From Mytilus edulis (taxonomy: Eukaryota > Mollusca > Bivalvia > Mytilida > Mytilidae), in the NCBI RefSeq assembly GCF_963676685.1, contig NC_092346.1:90430255-90494254 (forward strand): a stretch of DNA of 64,000 bases, written 5' to 3'. Positions 12,101-23,220 of the stretch are shown here, piece after piece. Position 1 is the first letter of the stretch; the number at the start of each line of letters is the position of its first letter. A model generated the notes under the pieces. It was not told where the DNA came from, did no database searches, and saw nothing but the letters and a program-made list of their open reading frames with translations. The position numbers and the translations under genes are program-made.

Positions 12101-13857
12101 CAGTCATATATATTTACAAAAAACTTAAACAATTATTTGTGAATTTGTTATGGAGTTTGAAATAATTTAAAAACAGAGAGAGACTCAAATAATTGAAATT
12201 GATAGAAAATTTGGTGAATTTTGAGAAAAAGAGGGAGTGTTGAAAAAATTGTCCTGTCCCTAAGTACCTATGACTTTTGATACCATTTCTGAAACAACAG
12301 TATACTATAATTAACCACCCTTAAATGCCCTTAAATGTGTTCTAGTAGTTATAATTTGAATACAAACAGCTATGTATTTTTTAAGGGGTCAGCTAAAGGA
12401 CGCCTCCGGGTGCGGGAATTTATCGCTACATTGAAGACCTGTTGGTGACCTTCTGTTGTTGTTTTTTCTATTGTCGGGTTGATGTCTCTTTGACACATTC
12501 CCCATTTCTATTTTAAATTTTATTCAAGATATAATAGTGTAATTCAGACGTACCAGTTGAGTATGAATCTTCTTGATTTATATCTCTGTAACACGAACAA
12601 TCTTCATCGAATGGAACACAGAAGTTTTGATTTTTTGGGTATGTAATAAACTTGTATCCATTTGTATGATCACATGCACAGCTTCTGTCTCTACTAGAAT
12701 TTTTATCTGAGTAAATAATCTGACCTTCTTCATTACACAAGGATTTTTTGAATAGGCATCTTGATTGCTCGTTTGACCAAGAGTGTCGAAATTGGAATTC
12801 ATCTCCAGGACAAATTTCAGAATTTAAATAACCTGAATTCCTATCTTGAATCGGGTATTCCCCTATGAAATAGAAAAAATAATATCACTCAGAAGAACTC
12901 ATCAAAAAAGTACGCCAAGTCTCTGAGTTTGAAAATAAGATACATTTTTGTCTTCTTCTGTCAAATTATACGGAAGTGGAGTTGTATATCAAATCTATAC
13001 TACTCTTTTTTAATAAGTGTACCAAACACGATTTAAATGGTTGTATTATCACGTCAAAGATTATTTGTGAAATACTTTAAATATTGGCGTAAAACTAATA
13101 CAGCAACACATTCTTGTTATTTTACATTTCGTATTTTAAAAACCGACTATACTTCTGAACATTGAATGAATCAATTATTGTAGTAGGGAAAAATATTAGG
13201 GGTAATATTGATTAGAGAAAATTCAATTACGAATGATTTATAATTAAAAAAATTGTAACTTATAGATGAAACATTTTAATTTATTTTGTTGTTTACTTAG
13301 TAAAACTATATTTATAAAAGTAATTTGCAGCTGTCTTGATTATTATCGTAGTTATATTTAAAAATGTAACTATATACAAGGTGACATGTGACATTATTTG
13401 TTTATGGCCCAGTCAAACTATATATATATACCGTCTAGAGTTTTAAATAACCGATACATATAAGGTATGTACTTACATTTGTACCTTGAACTATCGCTTT
13501 GTATTAACGTTCCCGTTATATATAGAACTTATTCAACTACTTCGTGAAATGGTAGTTTCGTTTCTTTTCTGATATATAAAGACCTTGTGTAACTTTTCCC
13601 AGATGTATCTATATATATATATATATATACCTTATTTAACTACTTACTTGTACTTCTTTAAATTTATCGTATATTTTAGTACTTTTCTAATGTAAATAAA
13701 CTTTCATAATTACCAGGTGGAACTAGCGTTCTACTGTATTTACAAGTCTGCAGAAATTGTAATTGTTTGTTTCGAACCCGTAAACAATGATACGTTTGGG
13801 GATTCAGACAGATTTGCTGTGCTATTAATTGTCGAAATTGCTTTGGACAGTTGATCA
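3081..13857 (-). CDS. Partial Cys-rich secreted or receptor-like protein (at least 5 exons)
   Basis: Exons in order 13857-13714, 12862-12554, 10509-10416, 9609-9560, 3185-3081, with phases 1-1, 1-1, 1-2, 2-1, 1-1, all compatible. The first two carry a cysteine-rich ectodomain (INCPKQFRQL, CLNPQTYHCL, then SCACDHTNGYKF and EDCSCYRD) that I recognise from bivalve proteins as a recurring, poorly named domain. The third has two cysteines and an NET glycosylation site. The last two are charged, cysteine-free and rich in K, E and Q, with a DGYHTVKI tyrosine context, and read like a cytoplasmic tail. No membrane span was found between them, so either an exon was missed or the protein is soluble. Start codon and stop are not identified. 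The introns hold a gypsy remnant, a TIR element and a LINE remnant. Confidence 0.55.
3186..5884. other. Intron of gene 1 with minor repeat remnants
   Basis: About 3900-4020 resembles a repeat piece also seen near 10.27-10.39 kb. About 4048-4125 on the plus strand reads F-IDIVFSLNTSRFGDYIEC, a relic of the YxDD region of the RT family at 26.3 kb. The rest is unassigned. Confidence 0.4.
5885..6560 (-). mobile_element. LINE (non-LTR) reverse transcriptase remnant, frameshifted
   Basis: On the minus strand, about 6480-6230 reads in shifted frames as RPRIQWIKEREK, then CGLASKNFTSKIIPKVEKE; 6226-5885 continues with SVDEAGEILKRMKSNKTPGS, the conserved start of the LINE RT domain (K-x-PG-x-DG, here with D changed to Q). 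At least two frameshifts and a stop (IL*LT) break it, and it is truncated at both ends before the YADD catalytic box. An L1/Tx1-like clade is possible but not certain. Confidence 0.75.
6561..7963. other. Intron sequence with short repeat pieces
   Basis: About 7420-7560 (ctctcacttgtatgacagt...) belongs to the dispersed repeat best seen at 35.6-36.2 kb, and 7590-7630 matches the start of the repeat at 42.78 kb. The minus-strand open frame at 7589-7900 is not coding-like. Confidence 0.45.
7964..8628. mobile_element. TIR element (MITE-like), 665 bp
   Basis: The ends AGGTAGCACTCCACAGTTAG (7964-7983) and its inverse (8609-8628, one mismatch) bracket 665 bp. The interior holds a minus-strand open frame (8071-8358) with no recognised domain. 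Flanks are TTTA and AAAG, so the target duplication is unclear. Confidence 0.65.
8629..9559. other. Intron sequence; weak minus-strand open frame
   Basis: A minus-strand frame at 9134-9360 follows a possible acceptor (gaattttag) and contains a hydrophobic run (TSIYVILLTVYLL), but its phase does not join the neighbouring exons and no donor fits. Left unassigned. Confidence 0.3.
9560..9609 (-). CDS. Gene 1 exon: charged segment
   Basis: 50 bp with strong sites (acceptor ctgttatttcag, donor gtaagc), phase 2-1; only this frame is open. It encodes KMTQESQKIKSKNEIQ. Confidence 0.5.
10416..10509 (-). CDS. Gene 1 exon: membrane-proximal part
   Basis: 94 bp, acceptor caattgtag, donor gtgagt, phase 1-2. 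It encodes IMNVNDCLNYLDVSNETTKC and then YPVVYSLYKY. Two cysteines and NET. Confidence 0.5.
11050..12010 (+). mobile_element. Ty3/gypsy remnant with integrase-like end ahead of RT
   Basis: At 11057-11160 the plus strand reads LKDPFEVVERVNV, a stop, then RRGSVRYHINFLK, matching the C-terminal integrase wording (GPF-x-V-E-x-V ... HINMLK). At 11430-11560 it reads SSRSAPIVLGTKLDNSIRIC and then IDYRKLND, the classic start of the gypsy RT. 11560-11760 is a decayed RT core, and about 11850-11960 carries RLDPKKPEAMK and LPGHYRTIPR, relics of the segment that joins RT to RNase H. Integrase before RT is the order of Gmr1-like gypsy elements. Many stops and frameshifts; no LTRs were found. Confidence 0.7.
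12268..12288 (-). CDS. Possible 21-bp microexon of gene 1
   Basis: Between acceptor tactgttgtttcag and donor gtactt; phase 1-1, so it can be included or skipped without changing the frame (adds E-MVSKVI). Supported by splice sites only. Confidence 0.2.
   Translation of the reverse strand, partial: KWYQKS
12379..12520 (+). repeat. Dispersed repeat 'CGCCTCCGGGTGCGGG', copy 1
   Basis: About 140 bp containing ggacgcctccgggtgcggga and ending gacacattccccat. Copies at 30815-30955 (same orientation) and 16660-16795 (reverse). It ends 34 bp from the edge of a gene 1 exon. Likely a SINE or other short mobile unit; no tRNA-like head was identified. Confidence 0.75.
12554..12862 (-). CDS. Gene 1 exon: Cys-rich domain
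   Basis: 309 bp, acceptor ttctatttcatag, donor gtacgt, phase 1-1. Eight cysteines with ICPGDEFQFRH, RCLFKKSLCNEEGQIIY, RSCACDHTNGYKFI, NFCVPFDEDCSCY. The C-x-C-D-x4-GY and EDCSCY wording is one I associate with bivalve extracellular proteins; I cannot assign a function. Two overlapping open frames on this strand are shadows. Confidence 0.75.
13600..13632. repeat. AT dinucleotide microsatellite
   Basis: A run of alternating t and a (tatctatatatatatatata...) at about 13607-13629. A similar short run lies at 48588-48603. Confidence 0.85.
13714..13857 (-). CDS. Gene 1 exon: N-terminal Cys-rich part
   Basis: 144 bp, acceptor gtgtattag (weak), donor gtaatt, phase 1-1. Four cysteines in the order NCPKQFRQL, QQICLN, YHCLRV, QTCKYS, ending LVPP. 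A stretch at 14173-14212 ending in a good donor (gtgagt) could supply a hydrophobic leader in the right phase (HIILCCFLF), but no ATG lies close by in that frame. Confidence 0.6.
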
Positions 13858-14212
13858 CTAATACACTATGATTTAGATCTGTTGTACTGTTAATTTTTCC
13901 AATGTATGAAACCTGCAGATATATGAATGTGAATATTAGAATATCTCCCTAGAGAGAATATGAAGGACAATAAGTTCACCAAACGTCTTTTCACATTTTA
14001 GAATTGGTGTGCATAAAAATGTACGGTTTCATATGATGGTTCCTTAAAATATCTTTTGAAATCTTATAACTTTGTCTGACTATAAACTGATTTTGTTTTT
14101 GTTATTCTTTTTGCTTTGCGTTAGAATAAAAAAATAGTAAGCTAAAATTGCAATATCATGTATAATAATTACTCACCAAAAAGAAAACAGCACAATATGA
14201 TGTGACTTGCAT

Positions 14213-16659
14213 TCTTAAAAATTATGTGATATCCATAGTATCCTGCTACAATGTGTAAATGTATGTTAAAGTCATAATCTATATATAAATTATCATTTGG
14301 TTTTCTTAAAGGACATGAGAAGCAACTATGTCTAAAGTATATATGGTTTACAAATATGTGTTCCATATATACAAATAATTCGTTTATAGTTAATATACTT
14401 GTAGACAACTTATTTCAATAATATTATACGGTGATGTTGTTTACAGAGTCTGGAAATTTACTAGTAGTTATGATATGCGAAGACTATTAAATCCGGTAAT
14501 CAAATTGTCAAAAAAAAACCAATTCAACGCTGTAACAAGATAATTAAATATAGTTCTTTTGTTACAAATACTGATTTTGTTATTATATTAAAATAATTGT
14601 TTTCTCAATTGCTTCATACCTCTTCCAGTCGATTATGCGACATGGTATTTTCTAATTATTTGAGTTCGTACGGTTGCCTATAACTGCTTTCATCGGCTTC
14701 ATTTGGACTTTGGTGGATATATAGTTGTCTCTTTGGCAATCGTGCAACATGTACTTATTTTCATAATTTGGTGTCTTGACCGCTTTTATTTAATAAGAAC
14801 CCGACTAAAAAAAACCAATAACATTCATTAACCTAAACATGAAAATACTAAATGCTATGAAAGTGATGTATTCATTTTCAAAACAATGTTTGAAATTTTT
14901 TTTTATCTTTTTCGACTTTTTCATTTTCAATTTATTCTTTTTTGAAGATCAAATTCTCTAGACATCTGTATTCCTGTTCACACCCATGAATTGATTTGAT
15001 ATGCATTTACACCTACAAACACACACGCAATGGATTACAAACATTAAATAACAGATAAGCGCTTATTAGAAATCTTTCCCAATAAGCAAAGGTACCATTG
15101 CCCTTGAATTTATTTCTCTTTTAATGATTGAATGTGCTGTAATGGTCAGCATCTCTGTCTCTGTTTAAGGTGATATGTGAATGGTCACCGAAAGATGTAA
15201 AATGAAAAAAAAATAGATTGTAAGTTTGCCTCCTAAAAAAAATGACAATAATAAGATCAACTTAATTTTGAATATTGATAGATTTGGTGCGACTCGTGCA
15301 AATTTAAATAAACCAAAATGTTTTAGTTTAATTGCTTGATAGCTTTATAAAACCCCTTATAAGTATATGAGTTCTTGGTGATATTAACACTTTTTAGATG
15401 AATTGATAGAGTAAATTTCCTTTCTTTAGATCACCGTACTGGCCTACACATTTTACGAAGAGTTCGTGCTCACTTATAAGTAAATCAGAAGATACAATAT
15501 TTTAAGATACTAAAGGGACAATAAACAGACGCTACGACATAAACAAAATTTTTAAAACAGTAAAAAGCTTTTGAGGTTAACATGGTTAAATCAACCAAAA
15601 CTGGAGTGAATTATATAAAAAAAAACAATATGACATATTAAATGTTTTTTCAATCGAAACTGATTTTTAAATCGAAAGTAAAAAAAAATATTCCCAGATC
15701 TGAAACTTAAAGTCAATATATTTAGATTAAAGTACAATTTTTACTGAGAGTCTATCAATTAAAAGGGTGTTTGCTTCAAATATGCATTTATTGGATTGAT
15801 ATGTTATTTGTGTAATTACCTGACTTTAAAATATTAAGATCTGAAGTATAAAAATGCAGTTCCCCCTTTTTTTATTTATTAATTTCAAAGAAGACAACTA
15901 AACATGTTAAGAACACAACCAAAAGGGGAGTAAATTATAAAAAAAATAAAGTTGGAAGAGATATGAATGTGAACCGTTTTATTAATTTTTTTATAATGAT
16001 TTAAAATCGAAACTGATTTTTAAATCGAAAGTAAAAGTATATATTTCCAGATCTAAACTAAGTAAATTATTTACAAAAAACAAAATACAATTTGAACCGA
16101 AATGCAATTAATTAAAACATGTTTGCTTCAAATATGCATTTATATAGTATATATGTAAAAACCTAACGACCGAAATACTAACATACCTACCTAGATGTTT
16201 ACCTACCAAAAGCATATGAAATGTATTTTAAATAGTATATTCACTGATTAATATCGAGGGTAACAACTTCCGTGTACATTTGGATGATAAATAGTTTAAT
16301 CATAATGCACAATGATTTGATAAACAATAACAGCGAACAAAACCACTGCTCGAATAAGAAAAATATTGCCTAAAATTATATCTAACTTTATCATTACTTT
16401 TATAGCAATTAACAATTAACTTTTCAGAATCAACCTTTTTGTGCGTTTCCTGACTGAATGAATTGTCATATGCAACTTGTATTATTAATTTGAGCGTCGC
16501 GTAAGGAAATAACCAACAGAATCAGAAAAAAATGCATGCAAACAACCTTTTCCCAACCCATGAAAACCAATTATTAATGGTAACATTTGTGTTCTTTAAG
16601 GAAGAATTTTCACAAGAGTTAAGTTTGAATCGTACTTTGTGGTAATAATTAAACTGAGA
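14213..16659. other. Intergenic, nothing firm seen
   Basis: AT-rich. Two partly similar blocks occur near 15605-15860 and 15930-16150, sharing aatcgaaactgatttttaaa and a gtttgcttcaaatatgcatt stretch, which suggests an old local duplication of about 340 bp spacing. 14715-14750 holds a scrap of the repeat seen at 42.78 kb. Confidence 0.45.
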
Positions 16660-16795
16660 ATGGAACTGGGGAATGTATCAAAGAGACAACAACCCGACCA
16701 AAGAAAAAACAACAGCAGAAGATCACCAACATGTCTTCAATGTAACGAGTAATTCCCGCACTCGGAGTCGTCCTTCAGCTGGCCCCTAAACAAAT
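16660..16795 (-). repeat. Dispersed repeat 'CGCCTCCGGGTGCGGG', copy 2 (reverse)
   Basis: Reverse-orientation copy (aatgtatcaaagagacaaca ... cactcggagtcgtccttcag) of the repeat at 12.4 and 30.8 kb, lying directly next to the 3' side of the RT remnant at 17.4-17.9 kb. Confidence 0.7.
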
Positions 16796-17369
16796 ATATA
16801 CTAGTTCAGTGATAATAAACGCCATACTAATTTCCAAATTGTACACAAGAAACTAAAATCAAAAATAATACAAGGCTTACAAAGGCCAGAGGCTCCTTAC
16901 TTGGGACAGGCGCAAAAATGCGGCGGGGTTAAACATGTTTATGAGATCTCAACCCTCCCCCTATACCTCTAGTCAATGTAGAAAAGTAAACGCATAACAA
17001 TACGTATATTAAAAACTCAATTCAAGAGAAGTCCGAGTCTGATGTCAAAAGATGTAATCAAAGAAAATAAACAAAATGACAATTATACATAAATAACAAC
17101 AGACTACTAGCAGTTTACTGACATGCCAGCTTCAGACTTTAATTAAACTGATTGAAAGATTATGACTTCATCATCTGAATATCAGGCACAATCCTTCCCG
17201 TTAAGGGTTAAGTATCATACCATCATAACATATATGAGAAGAACATAACCCGTGGCATGCCAACAACTGGTTTTTGAATAAATGTGTTTAGTTCCGATGC
17301 AAAGACCCTATAAGTGAATCAATATTAACGCCAAAATATGCAATTTGAATGACCTGACAACAGTATCGT

Positions 17370-17880
17370 AACTATATTCCTTCTACATAAGTCTATTTTA
17401 AGGTTTTGTTAGTTTCTGCGGTGAATACAGACATTGTTGTGCTTTATAAAGAATATTTCCATAAAAAATTGGATGTGAAATACCTTAACGTATAAAAAGT
17501 CTGCATGTTGAGCTATATTTACGAATGATGTCCTTATACCGATGATACAATTTAGTAAATGTTTTGACTAGTTTGTGATATCGAAAACCCTGGTGTAATA
17601 ATTTTTCAGTAATACATAAATTTCTGTCGTTAAATCTAAAACATTGTTACATACACGAGCGAATCGTACAAGTTGAGATATATAAACACCGTAAGATGGT
17701 GATAAGGGAACGTCACCATAAAAAAATGGATAGCGAACGATATGAAATGAAAAATCATCTCTTTTATCATAAATTTTTAGAATTAAGCTTTCCGTTAGTG
17801 ATATAGATATCAAGATCGAGGAAAGGGCGGTGGTCATTGTTAGTATTAGCTTTATTTAAAGTAATAAATAGTTTTCTATA
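17370..17880 (-). mobile_element. Reverse transcriptase remnant, Penelope-like family B
   Basis: The minus strand reads DHRPFLDLDIYITNGKLNSK, IYDKRDDFSF, then SPSYGVYISQLVRFARVCNN, the C-terminal part of an RT lineage common in bivalves. A frameshift near 17640 moves the text to DRNLCITEKLLHQGFRYHKL and on to GISHPIFYGN before stops. The 3' tail probably runs to about 16800. Assignment to Penelope-like elements is from memory of invertebrate elements with this wording and is moderately sure; that it is a dead RT is firm. Confidence 0.7.
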
Positions 17881-20800
17881 GTGATCCAAAAACCAATGAT
17901 TTCAAATATAAAATGCATTGCTTTGAACTATAGAACTAATGTTAAACACACTTAGTTCAGAGATGTATTATGGGATAGCATTTGAACCGTCAAGTTTTCA
18001 AGCATTGCTTGATTCGTCCTTGTCTGGTTTGTGTCCGGTCCCTACAGCCCGTAACAGAGAAGTGATCTAATTGATGTTTCTTTACTGTCAACTTCAGCTA
18101 CGTTATCGACACCATTTCGATTGGGTAGCAGTCATTTCTTTAAAGTCAGAACAGAAAAAAAAAGATGTATTGAAGGACGTCTTGATGGTATAATTTCCTT
18201 TACAATTTTACCCAAAACTAAAAGAAATATATACTGGAACCAATAAAAAAGGTGTTTGACAGGAATAAAGTCCTTTATTTTTTCGGACTACAATGTGTGA
18301 TGGATTTTAATTAAATCAATAACTTTGAAATGTTTTCTCATATGTATACACAAAAGGGAGGACTGGTATTTGTACTTCTGTTAGAATATATTTCGTTCGT
18401 TTCACATGCCAAACTTTTTTCTAGTACAGTTTAAACGGGAAAATTTGGTTGAGAATTTTTTTTAATATGACAAATTTACAAGCAAAACTATTTCTTGCAA
18501 GGGCACACATCGAGAATATTGTGTTTATTAAAAAAATATTTAAAAAAAATTCTCCAAATTTACCATGGCCAGGACCTGACAGTTTTTAGCAGTGTACAAA
18601 TGAAAATCGTCCAGGAAACTGTGCTTGCTGTCATTTTGAGGGATCATGCAACATTTCACCTTTTACCCATAAACAACATAGATTCTCAATTACTAAAACA
18701 AGTTCTAAAAGATAATTTTAATTCAGAGTAAACATATTAACTTCCTTGTATACAGTCCAATTTGTCTAAAGGTTACACATAGCTGGTTCTTAAATCGTTT
18801 GTATCAGGGGAAACATTTTTCCTTGACTTTTAAAACATGTAGGGGAAACGGATTTCCTGACCATTAACAGTATAATATTCCGTATTGCTGATTTTTTGTT
18901 TGATGACGTAAATTATACGACTTTTTTTATGACTACGTGAACTTGTGCCATTTATTTTTGCTGGTCTTTAGGAAGACAATTTACAATTGTGCAGTGAACG
19001 GAGGCACTTTTACATAACCTTATAATTCTGTTTGGAAACAAAAATAAATTCCCAATATATAAATATACATGTATGAATATACATGTATTATATGTTGTGT
19101 ACATGATTGGATTTTGTAGATATAACTACCGCACAGAAAAAGTATCATGGATTTCGAGGCTTTCATATTCAAGGTTTTGAATTTTACCCTTGTTGAAAAA
19201 CTGTGGAGACCTCTACAGTTCCTTAAAACATTATTTATTTTATTGTAACTTACACTAAACAGACTACTGTAACATTGACGCACTAGTCGAACTGTTTAAA
19301 AGATTTGTGCTTATGACCAAAAATTTATATACAACTTCATTTATAAATTTATATGAATTTCATAGCGCGTCGTCACAATAATGAAAGTTATTAAAAAAAT
19401 CTATAACCAGCATATCTATACTTCTATAAAGAAAGTATTCTTGTACAAAAGTGTATTGATTATAAAATGGTCCTAATTATAGAATAGTTAATTTACCACA
19501 GAAATCTTAAACGGAAGTTTCGACAATTTTAAACAGAAGAGATTTGAAAATAAATTTAACTTTAAATAAACACTGAAATAATTTTAATACCTCGAAGGTG
19601 TAAAGAATAAACCAACAATCTCAATCTTTAAAAGTGTCTTCATTGCACTAACCGACGAGTTCATGTTTACAGTAGAAACAGTGGATGTGAATCCAATACA
19701 TTCATTGTCATTGTAGTCATGAATATTTATCGCTTATATTAAATTGATAAAGCTTTTATCGAGGTCGCACCAACTGTTTCTACAGCTAAGATCAGTTACA
19801 TGACAGAACACAATTCTAGATTATGTATTTTTGTTTCCGTCAGTTCGAAAGTATTTGATCATTTCAACTCCTTTGTATTTCATAATATGTGTCATGAACA
19901 AAGACATATGTTCGATTGAATAATGATTTCCTCGTAACAAATGATAGAAATTTCGGAGATCCCGTATTTGATCCTTTACCGTTAAAATGAAAATGCAAAT
20001 GACAGAGGTTGATTATAAAAAATGTTTTACTGTTTTAAAAAAAAATCGACTTAAACAATGAAAACTTACACGTTGGACATGAAATATTTTGTCGATGAAG
20101 AAAATTAAATTATGTCACTTCTGAAATACGTTTGTCGATAACGTAACTTATTCTGACGGTAAAGAAACACTTTATAATTTCTTAAAGATTTTTTTTTAAA
20201 CGACTGCATCTATTTTCACTCACATGTGTGCAGTCAAAAGGTTTGCAGTTGACAATGGAAGCATTAATGTTTTACCAGTATTCAAAACTGAGAGATATAT
20301 AGATATTTATCAACTTATATGAATTTGTGAAATATAGTTCGGCTAAACCTAGATATAGGTTGTTTGTCATTCTTTAGGAGTTTCTGTGAATAGTCTATTT
20401 ATATTAAGAAACGACATAAATCTAATTTATTACAAATAATACAATTTTCTATTTTGTGATTATTAACAATATGAAACAGTCGAAATTCATATTTTAAAAC
20501 TGAGCCTGTGAGACTTTTGCTCTTCTGGAACAATTTCGGATACTGCTGTTTCTGACATAATTCTGTGTAACAGATGCTTACAATGATTTCAGTACATGCA
20601 CAAGGTCCATAATGCATATAGTTTTCCTTCACAAGAACAAATTTATCAAATCCTGAAGAAAGTATGACGTTTTAGGACCACTTTTGTCATCCGTACTCAT
20701 ACATGGGTAAACCTACTGCCGTATTTGTTTGTTATGACGACATGTCTTTGTTTGCCAGCTTCCAGAACATGTAGTTTGAATTATGATGCACTTAGTGGTA

Positions 20801-21585
20801 GGCGTTACGCGATGGCAATCTTTTTGATTGGAAGTCTGTTATTATGCAGCTTGCTCAAATTGTCTTGATTAGACTTATGCATACTTAATTTTGGTTTCGG
20901 ACACTTTAGAGATTACTTGCAGCACAGATCTTTGTGTCAATATGAATTTTGTTTAATTTGTGATAGACCCGCCATCTATTAATGATACCAAAAGCGTTAA
21001 AAGAGAGTTTTCGTAGGTACAAAGGTAGTTGGTGAGCTGTTAATACCTGTAAGAGCATGAACTGCTAGTAAATGTACATATATTTAAAAAAAAAAATAAT
21101 ACATACATGCACAATAAACATGGTGCATCGCCAACCATAATTCCCACTGGTTATAGAACTCGTAAACAGCACACAGTTGTTCCATGTCTAAAATACAACA
21201 AAGTGTCAGGTCTTCGTTGACCCTCTGATTTTACATCCCTATAAAATTGTTAATCCGTATTTAGAATGAGAAGCCTGATGATATCATATTATAAGCCCGG
21301 TACCTTTGATAAGTATGCTTAAAAGGACACTACACATGTATGATCTCTGTATACCAGAAACTAAATGCTTTGAGGTAAACAACTAAAGTTTATCGTATGG
21401 CCTAAAACTAGAAGCAATAGCCAACACTGTATAATAAGCTATAAAGGTTCTAAAACAATTTTAATTAGATACCCCAAAAGCTTGATTCATGCTCAAAACT
21501 ACAAAAGCAACAATCATCAAAAGCAGCTGACGACAACCATAAGGAATAACAAATCAATTTGAAAGATACCAGGCATATGATCGAT
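17881..21585. other. Intergenic, mostly unassigned
   Basis: A plus-strand open frame at 18495-18731 has a coding-like second half (VFSSVQMKIVQETVLAVILR, then DHATFHLLPINN) ending in a stop, but no domain is recognised and no splice partner was found. The rest is AT-rich without clear repeats. Confidence 0.3.
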
Positions 21586-21660
21586 TGTTTACGTTAGAGA
21601 CGCGTTTCGTCTACATAAGACTTATCGGTGACGCTCGAACCAAGTAAAATTTCGAGGAAT
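21585..21660 (+). repeat. Fragment of the 'GCGTTTCGTCTACA' repeat
   Basis: gacgcgtttcgtctacataagacttatcggtgacgctc matches the repeat best seen at 27.83-28.43 and 59.83-60.18 kb. Confidence 0.7.
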
Positions 21661-21790
21661 ATTTAAAAACAAGTAATCCTATTTAAAATACGGGTTAATA
21701 TGTGTAATATATTAACCAAGTAAAATTTCGAAGAATATTTAAAAACAAGTAATCCTATTTAAAATATTTAATATGTGTAATATATAACCT
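21640..21790. repeat. Tandem duplication, about 78-bp unit
   Basis: aagtaaaatttcga(g/a)gaatatttaaaaacaagtaatcctatttaaaat... appears twice head to tail, ending with atgtgtaatatat. Confidence 0.8.
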
Positions 21791-22855
21791 GAGGTAGAAC
21801 AAATATGAAAATTGGCACCATTTTTATAAAAAAAATCCAAAAATGTTACAAAAATCTTTTATTCGCAAACAAATACTTTTATTTTTGAAAAGTATTTTTT
21901 TATACATTGACATGTTAAACGTACAAATTTTTTGCATTGTGACACCAGGAAATAAAACTACATGTTAATTTTTCACGCTTCAACATTTTTCAATTTGGAA
22001 TTATTTCTCGAATTTAATTCAATATTTACAAAAACTGCACCGTACGATTTATTAACGACCGACCAAAAAAGAAGTATACTTTATTTAACATATAAAAAAT
22101 GCAGCTGTGTGACAGGTGGGTGCATTAAAGTCACTTACTAAGCGTCTTTTCTGAAAATGTCTCTCGCCTATTCGAACTTTATTTGTATTTCGTTAAAGGT
22201 AAAAATTTTATATGCTGACAAAATGTATTTAATGGTTTGTAATGACCCTTTGACTATTTATAGATATTTTTATTCCGCACAATAGATTCATCTCGGTTCT
22301 CTTTATCAAACAATTTTTCTGTTAAACGTAATTTCTACAGAACTTTGAAATGTCGTCTAAAAATTATAACAGTTTAATGTTTTTGGGTGAGGTAAATCTT
22401 AGTCCCTTTGAAAGTATCCTTTGAAAGAATTGAATTGTCTTGTGCTGATAATGTTAAGTTAGAAAGAATAATTAATGTTGGTATCTCATAAAAACGATCC
22501 CTTAAATTTCTATTCTTTGATATGTTTTGACACTCTTTATTTTCGTCATTTCTGTTATAATTACTAACACTTTGTTCTTACCTCTGTTAACGTCGTTGTT
22601 GGTTCTGTCTAAAATGATTAGTGGGACTGTTTGCATTTCCCTGATTAAATCTGTTTCGCTGATTTTGTTGATTTTTGAAAATCTAGAAGTTGACGATCTA
22701 CAGTTTCTGTGATTATATTTATTTTCTGGTTTGACTTTGACTGTTTTTAAGTCTTTCTATTGTACTCTTTAGCTTTTCTAGCTGCTTGAGCACATGCTTT
22801 ATATTCAAGTTTCTTTAAAAAAGGATTTTTTGAATTATATTCTTGTTTAATAGAT
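21791..22855. other. Unassigned, possible decayed minus-strand coding piece
   Basis: The minus strand at about 22690-22490 has an open frame reading SSTSRFSKINKISETDLIRE; no domain is recognised. It may belong with the orphan frame at 22973-23220. Confidence 0.25.
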
Positions 22856-22972
22856 ATAGGAAGATGTGGTGTGAGTGCCAATGAGACAACTCTCCATCCA
22901 AATAACAATTTAAAAAGTAAACCATTATAGGTAAAAGTACGGCCTTCAACACGGAGCCTTGTCTCAGTTTAG
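22856..22972 (+). repeat. SINE-like dispersed repeat 'GAAGATGTGGTRTGAGTGCC'
   Basis: Same repeat as 42775-42960 (fuller copy), 59690-59775, and reversed at 24495-24650, 33635-33745 and 35430-35560. It creates the C-terminal half of a minus-strand open frame ending at 22815. Confidence 0.8.
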
Positions 22973-23220
22973 TTTCGTAATTATGAAACCAATCGTCACT
23001 CTTCTCCCAGCGTTGTAGGAAATCTACTTTTTTCTTTTTGCATTCTTCTTTCCAGAGTTGAATGCCATTATCCCGTAATAAACCCTCGGCTTTTAAAAAA
23101 AAATCTAGTTCAATTTGTTCTTTACATTGTTTCTCGCAATCGCCATTGCTGATCAGATTCACCAGGGATTTGTTTAACCTGAAGTTTTCTTGGAAGAATG
23201 TTTGGTGTCAATGTTATCCA
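22973..23220 (-). CDS. Orphan open frame, unknown
   Basis: Minus-strand frame reading FFQENFRLNKSLVNLISNGD, CEKQCKEQIELDFFLKAEGL and on to FLQRWEKSDDWFHN, opening after a stop near 23220 and running into the repeat at 22972. The composition is coding-like (charged, helical), but there are no recognised motifs. It could be a piece of a retroelement gag or an old gene fragment. Confidence 0.25.

Noticed and set aside
14169..14408. 79-codon minus-strand frame as the first exon of gene 1
   Set aside because: Only its last dozen codons look like a leader. The frame with an ATG at 14212 (MQVTSYCAVFFL) ends in phase 0, which does not join the next exon. The in-phase frame lacks a nearby ATG.
22815..23162. 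115-codon minus-strand frame as an intact gene
   Set aside because: Its second half is the reverse shadow of the SINE-like repeat; only the first half may be real, and it is listed as an orphan piece.
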